A DNA stretch of 33,160 nt from Chlamydiota bacterium (GTDB lineage: Bacteria; Chlamydiota; Chlamydiia; Chlamydiales; JAAZZY01). Position 1 is the first letter of the stretch. Every line of letters starts with the position of its first letter. Below, one piece after another: positions 31,996-33,160 of this stretch. Made by a program: the position numbers and the translations under genes. Location of the stretch: assembly GCA_022601335.1 (NCBI GenBank), contig JAJACV010000034.1:1-33160 (forward strand). The letters run 5' to 3'. The notes beneath the pieces were generated by a model. That model worked only from the letters and a program-made list of their open reading frames with translations. It did no database searches and was not told the DNA's origin.

Positions 31996-32814
31996 ATGAC
32001 GAAGATTATATTAATTACAGGCTGTTCATCTGGACTCGGCCTTGTTTTAGCTAAAGAACTCTCTAAACAGGCTATTGTTTACGCTTCAATGAGGAATTTA
32101 GACAAAATCAAAGCTTTTTTAGATGACAAATCTATTTCTTTTCATCCGATTCAAATCGATGTCACTCAACCCAAGTCAATTGATTTGGCTCTTGCTCTTA
32201 TTCAAAAAAAACATGCCACATTGGATGTTTTAGTCAATAATGCAGGAGTTATGCATATGGGTTCTTTTGGAGATACTTCTGAAAAAGAACTCAGACGAAT
32301 TTTTGAAACAAATTTTTTTGGAGTGTCTCAAGTCACTAAAAGAGCACTTGGTTTGCTGAAAAAATCAAAAGATGCAAGAGTCATTAATATTTCCTCCTCA
32401 TCGGGTTTAACAGGTATGCCTTCCCTAAGTGCCTATGCAGCCTCAAAATGGGCTGTTGAGGGCCTTTCTGAAAGTCTGCGATTCGAGCTGCAAACGATTG
32501 GAATCAAAGTGCTTTTGATTGAACCGGGCTTAATAAGAACCCCACTAATAAAGGATAATTTTAGCGTGACACAATCTCCAAATTCAGAGTTTGCACCCCT
32601 GATGAAAACTCTTTTTAGTAAGTGGGAGTCTCTAAATCCAAAAAATTTTTTAGACCCCGAATCTGTCGCTCTTACCATCGTAAAAAGAATTTATCAAAAA
32701 AAACCTCCTTTTAGAACCGTTCTTTCTAATTTATCTAAACTTAAGTTCTTTCTTAAAAAAATCGTGCCTTACTCTATTTATGAATGGATAATTCGAAAAT
32801 CTTTATCCATTTAA
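31996..32814 (+). CDS. Short-chain dehydrogenase/reductase
   Basis: The protein is 272 residues of the classical SDR fold. TGCSSGLG (8-15) binds the dinucleotide, NNAG is the central strand motif, the catalytic Ser is in NISSSSGL and YAASK supplies Tyr and Lys. The cofactor type and substrate (sterol, acyl or sugar) are not decided by the sequence. The C-terminal 60 residues are basic and hydrophobic (LSKLKFFLKKIVPYSIYEWI), as in several membrane-associated retinol/steroid-type SDRs. It is divergent from the ABC pair, with a 53-bp gap. Confidence 0.9.
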   Translation: MTKIILITGCSSGLGLVLAKELSKQAIVYASMRNLDKIKAFLDDKSISFHPIQIDVTQPKSIDLALALIQKKHATLDVLVNNAGVMHMGSFGDTSEKELRRIFETNFFGVSQVTKRALGLLKKSKDARVINISSSSGLTGMPSLSAYAASKWAVEGLSESLRFELQTIGIKVLLIEPGLIRTPLIKDNFSVTQSPNSEFAPLMKTLFSKWESLNPKNFLDPESVALTIVKRIYQKKPPFRTVLSNLSKLKFFLKKIVPYSIYEWIIRKSLSI

Positions 32815-32856
32815 TCTCGCTTTATAAAATTATATCTGCATTTGTAAATCTTTTTC

Positions 32857-32883
32857 TTGAATTATTCCATTCAATTCTTATAT
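32857..32883 (+). promoter_or_regulatory. Candidate promoter of the epimerase gene
   Basis: TTGAAT (32857-32862) and TTATAT (32878-32883) with a 15-16 bp spacer lie about 55-80 nt before the epimerase ATG. The spacing is slightly short, so this is tentative. Confidence 0.3.
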
Positions 32884-32937
32884 GGAGAAATGAATACAAA
32901 TACTGATGTAGTAACATAATTTGAAGCGGGAGTTCTT

Positions 32938-33160
32938 ATGAGTAAAGGTTTAATTTTAGTGACCGGTTGTAGTGGACGTATTGGTACACGCGTCTGTAAC
33001 TACTTTGCAGATAAATACCAAGTGATTGGTTTTGATATGGTTCCACCTAAAAAACCAAATCCAAAAGTAGAGTTCATGAAAATGGACCTGTCTTCAGAAG
33101 AAAATATTGAAAAGTGTTTTCAAGAAGTTAAAGAAAAATTTGGTGACCATGTTATTTCAA
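32938..33160 (+). CDS. NAD-dependent epimerase/dehydratase, extended SDR (partial)
   Basis: The gene runs off the right edge; 74 residues are visible. ILVTGCSGRIGTRV (6-19) is the Rossmann GxxGxxG motif of extended SDRs, and FDMVPPKKP carries the acidic residue after the second strand that prefers NAD(H). MDLSSEENI follows, as in sugar-nucleotide epimerases. Specific substrate cannot be judged from this piece. Ribosome site GCGGGAG is 5 nt before ATG 32938, a strong start. Confidence 0.85.
   Translation, partial: MSKGLILVTGCSGRIGTRVCNYFADKYQVIGFDMVPPKKPNPKVEFMKMDLSSEENIEKCFQEVKEKFGDHVIS

Noticed and set aside
1-33160. CRISPR array, insertion sequence, prophage or rRNA
   Set aside because: I found no regularly spaced direct repeats, transposase, phage structural gene or rRNA signature on either strand.

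Overview
The window is AT-rich and gene-dense. It most likely comes from the chromosome of a member of the Chlamydiae, probably an environmental (amoeba- or arthropod-associated) family rather than Chlamydia itself. The evidence is a eukaryote-like isoleucyl-tRNA synthetase close to a very large (621-residue) signal peptidase I with a chlamydial-style insertion, a chlamydial-type putative Na+/H+ antiporter, a DUF1207 envelope protein, and many exported proteins without recognisable enzymatic families. The assignment rests on recalled family knowledge, not on a database search.

Layout. 1-975: 3' part missing of a class II Fic AMP-transferase (minus). 976-1383: a repeat-rich control region and a leader hairpin. 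1384-4107: an Uup-like ABC-F ATPase and a metallo-beta-lactamase-fold hydrolase. 4195-8635: an exported flavin amine oxidase, a DUF1328 membrane peptide, a BaiN/HI0933-type flavoprotein, and an unrecognised 419-residue protein with a C-terminal membrane hairpin. 9027-15554: ileS, a small membrane protein, lepB and its translationally coupled exported upstream partner. 15894-18807: a tight operon of two paralogous small exported coiled-coil proteins followed by pncB and pncA (nicotinamide salvage). 18804-20041: an O-methyltransferase and an exported AroQ-gamma chorismate-mutase-like protein. 20126-24849: a putative Na+/H+ antiporter, a small basic-tailed protein behind a perfect sigma-70 promoter, tRNA(CAU), an MFS transporter and a BON+DUF1207 protein. 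24850-25267: a non-coding AT-rich stretch with DnaA-box-like sites. 25268-33160: MYG1-like hydrolase and HIT protein, a TipA-like MerR regulator with its operator, an SbtA-like transporter, an exported HEAT-repeat protein, an ABC-2 exporter pair, an SDR enzyme, and the start of an NAD-dependent epimerase.

How it works together. Most of the window is housekeeping, transport and envelope function of a host-dependent bacterium. PncA and PncB convert nicotinamide to nicotinate mononucleotide. LepB matures the many exported proteins seen here. Transporters (SbtA-like, MFS, Na+/H+, ABC-2) manage exchange with the host. Fic, the 419-residue membrane-hairpin protein, the 100-residue basic protein and the exported chorismate-mutase homologue are the best candidates for host-facing functions. 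I see no insertion sequence, prophage, CRISPR array or rRNA. I did not find one clear novel multi-gene system. The strongest leads are the coiled-coil/NAD-salvage operon, the perfect promoter driving a basic-tailed small protein, the textbook MerR operator, and the catalytic-residue change in the exported chorismate-mutase-like protein.
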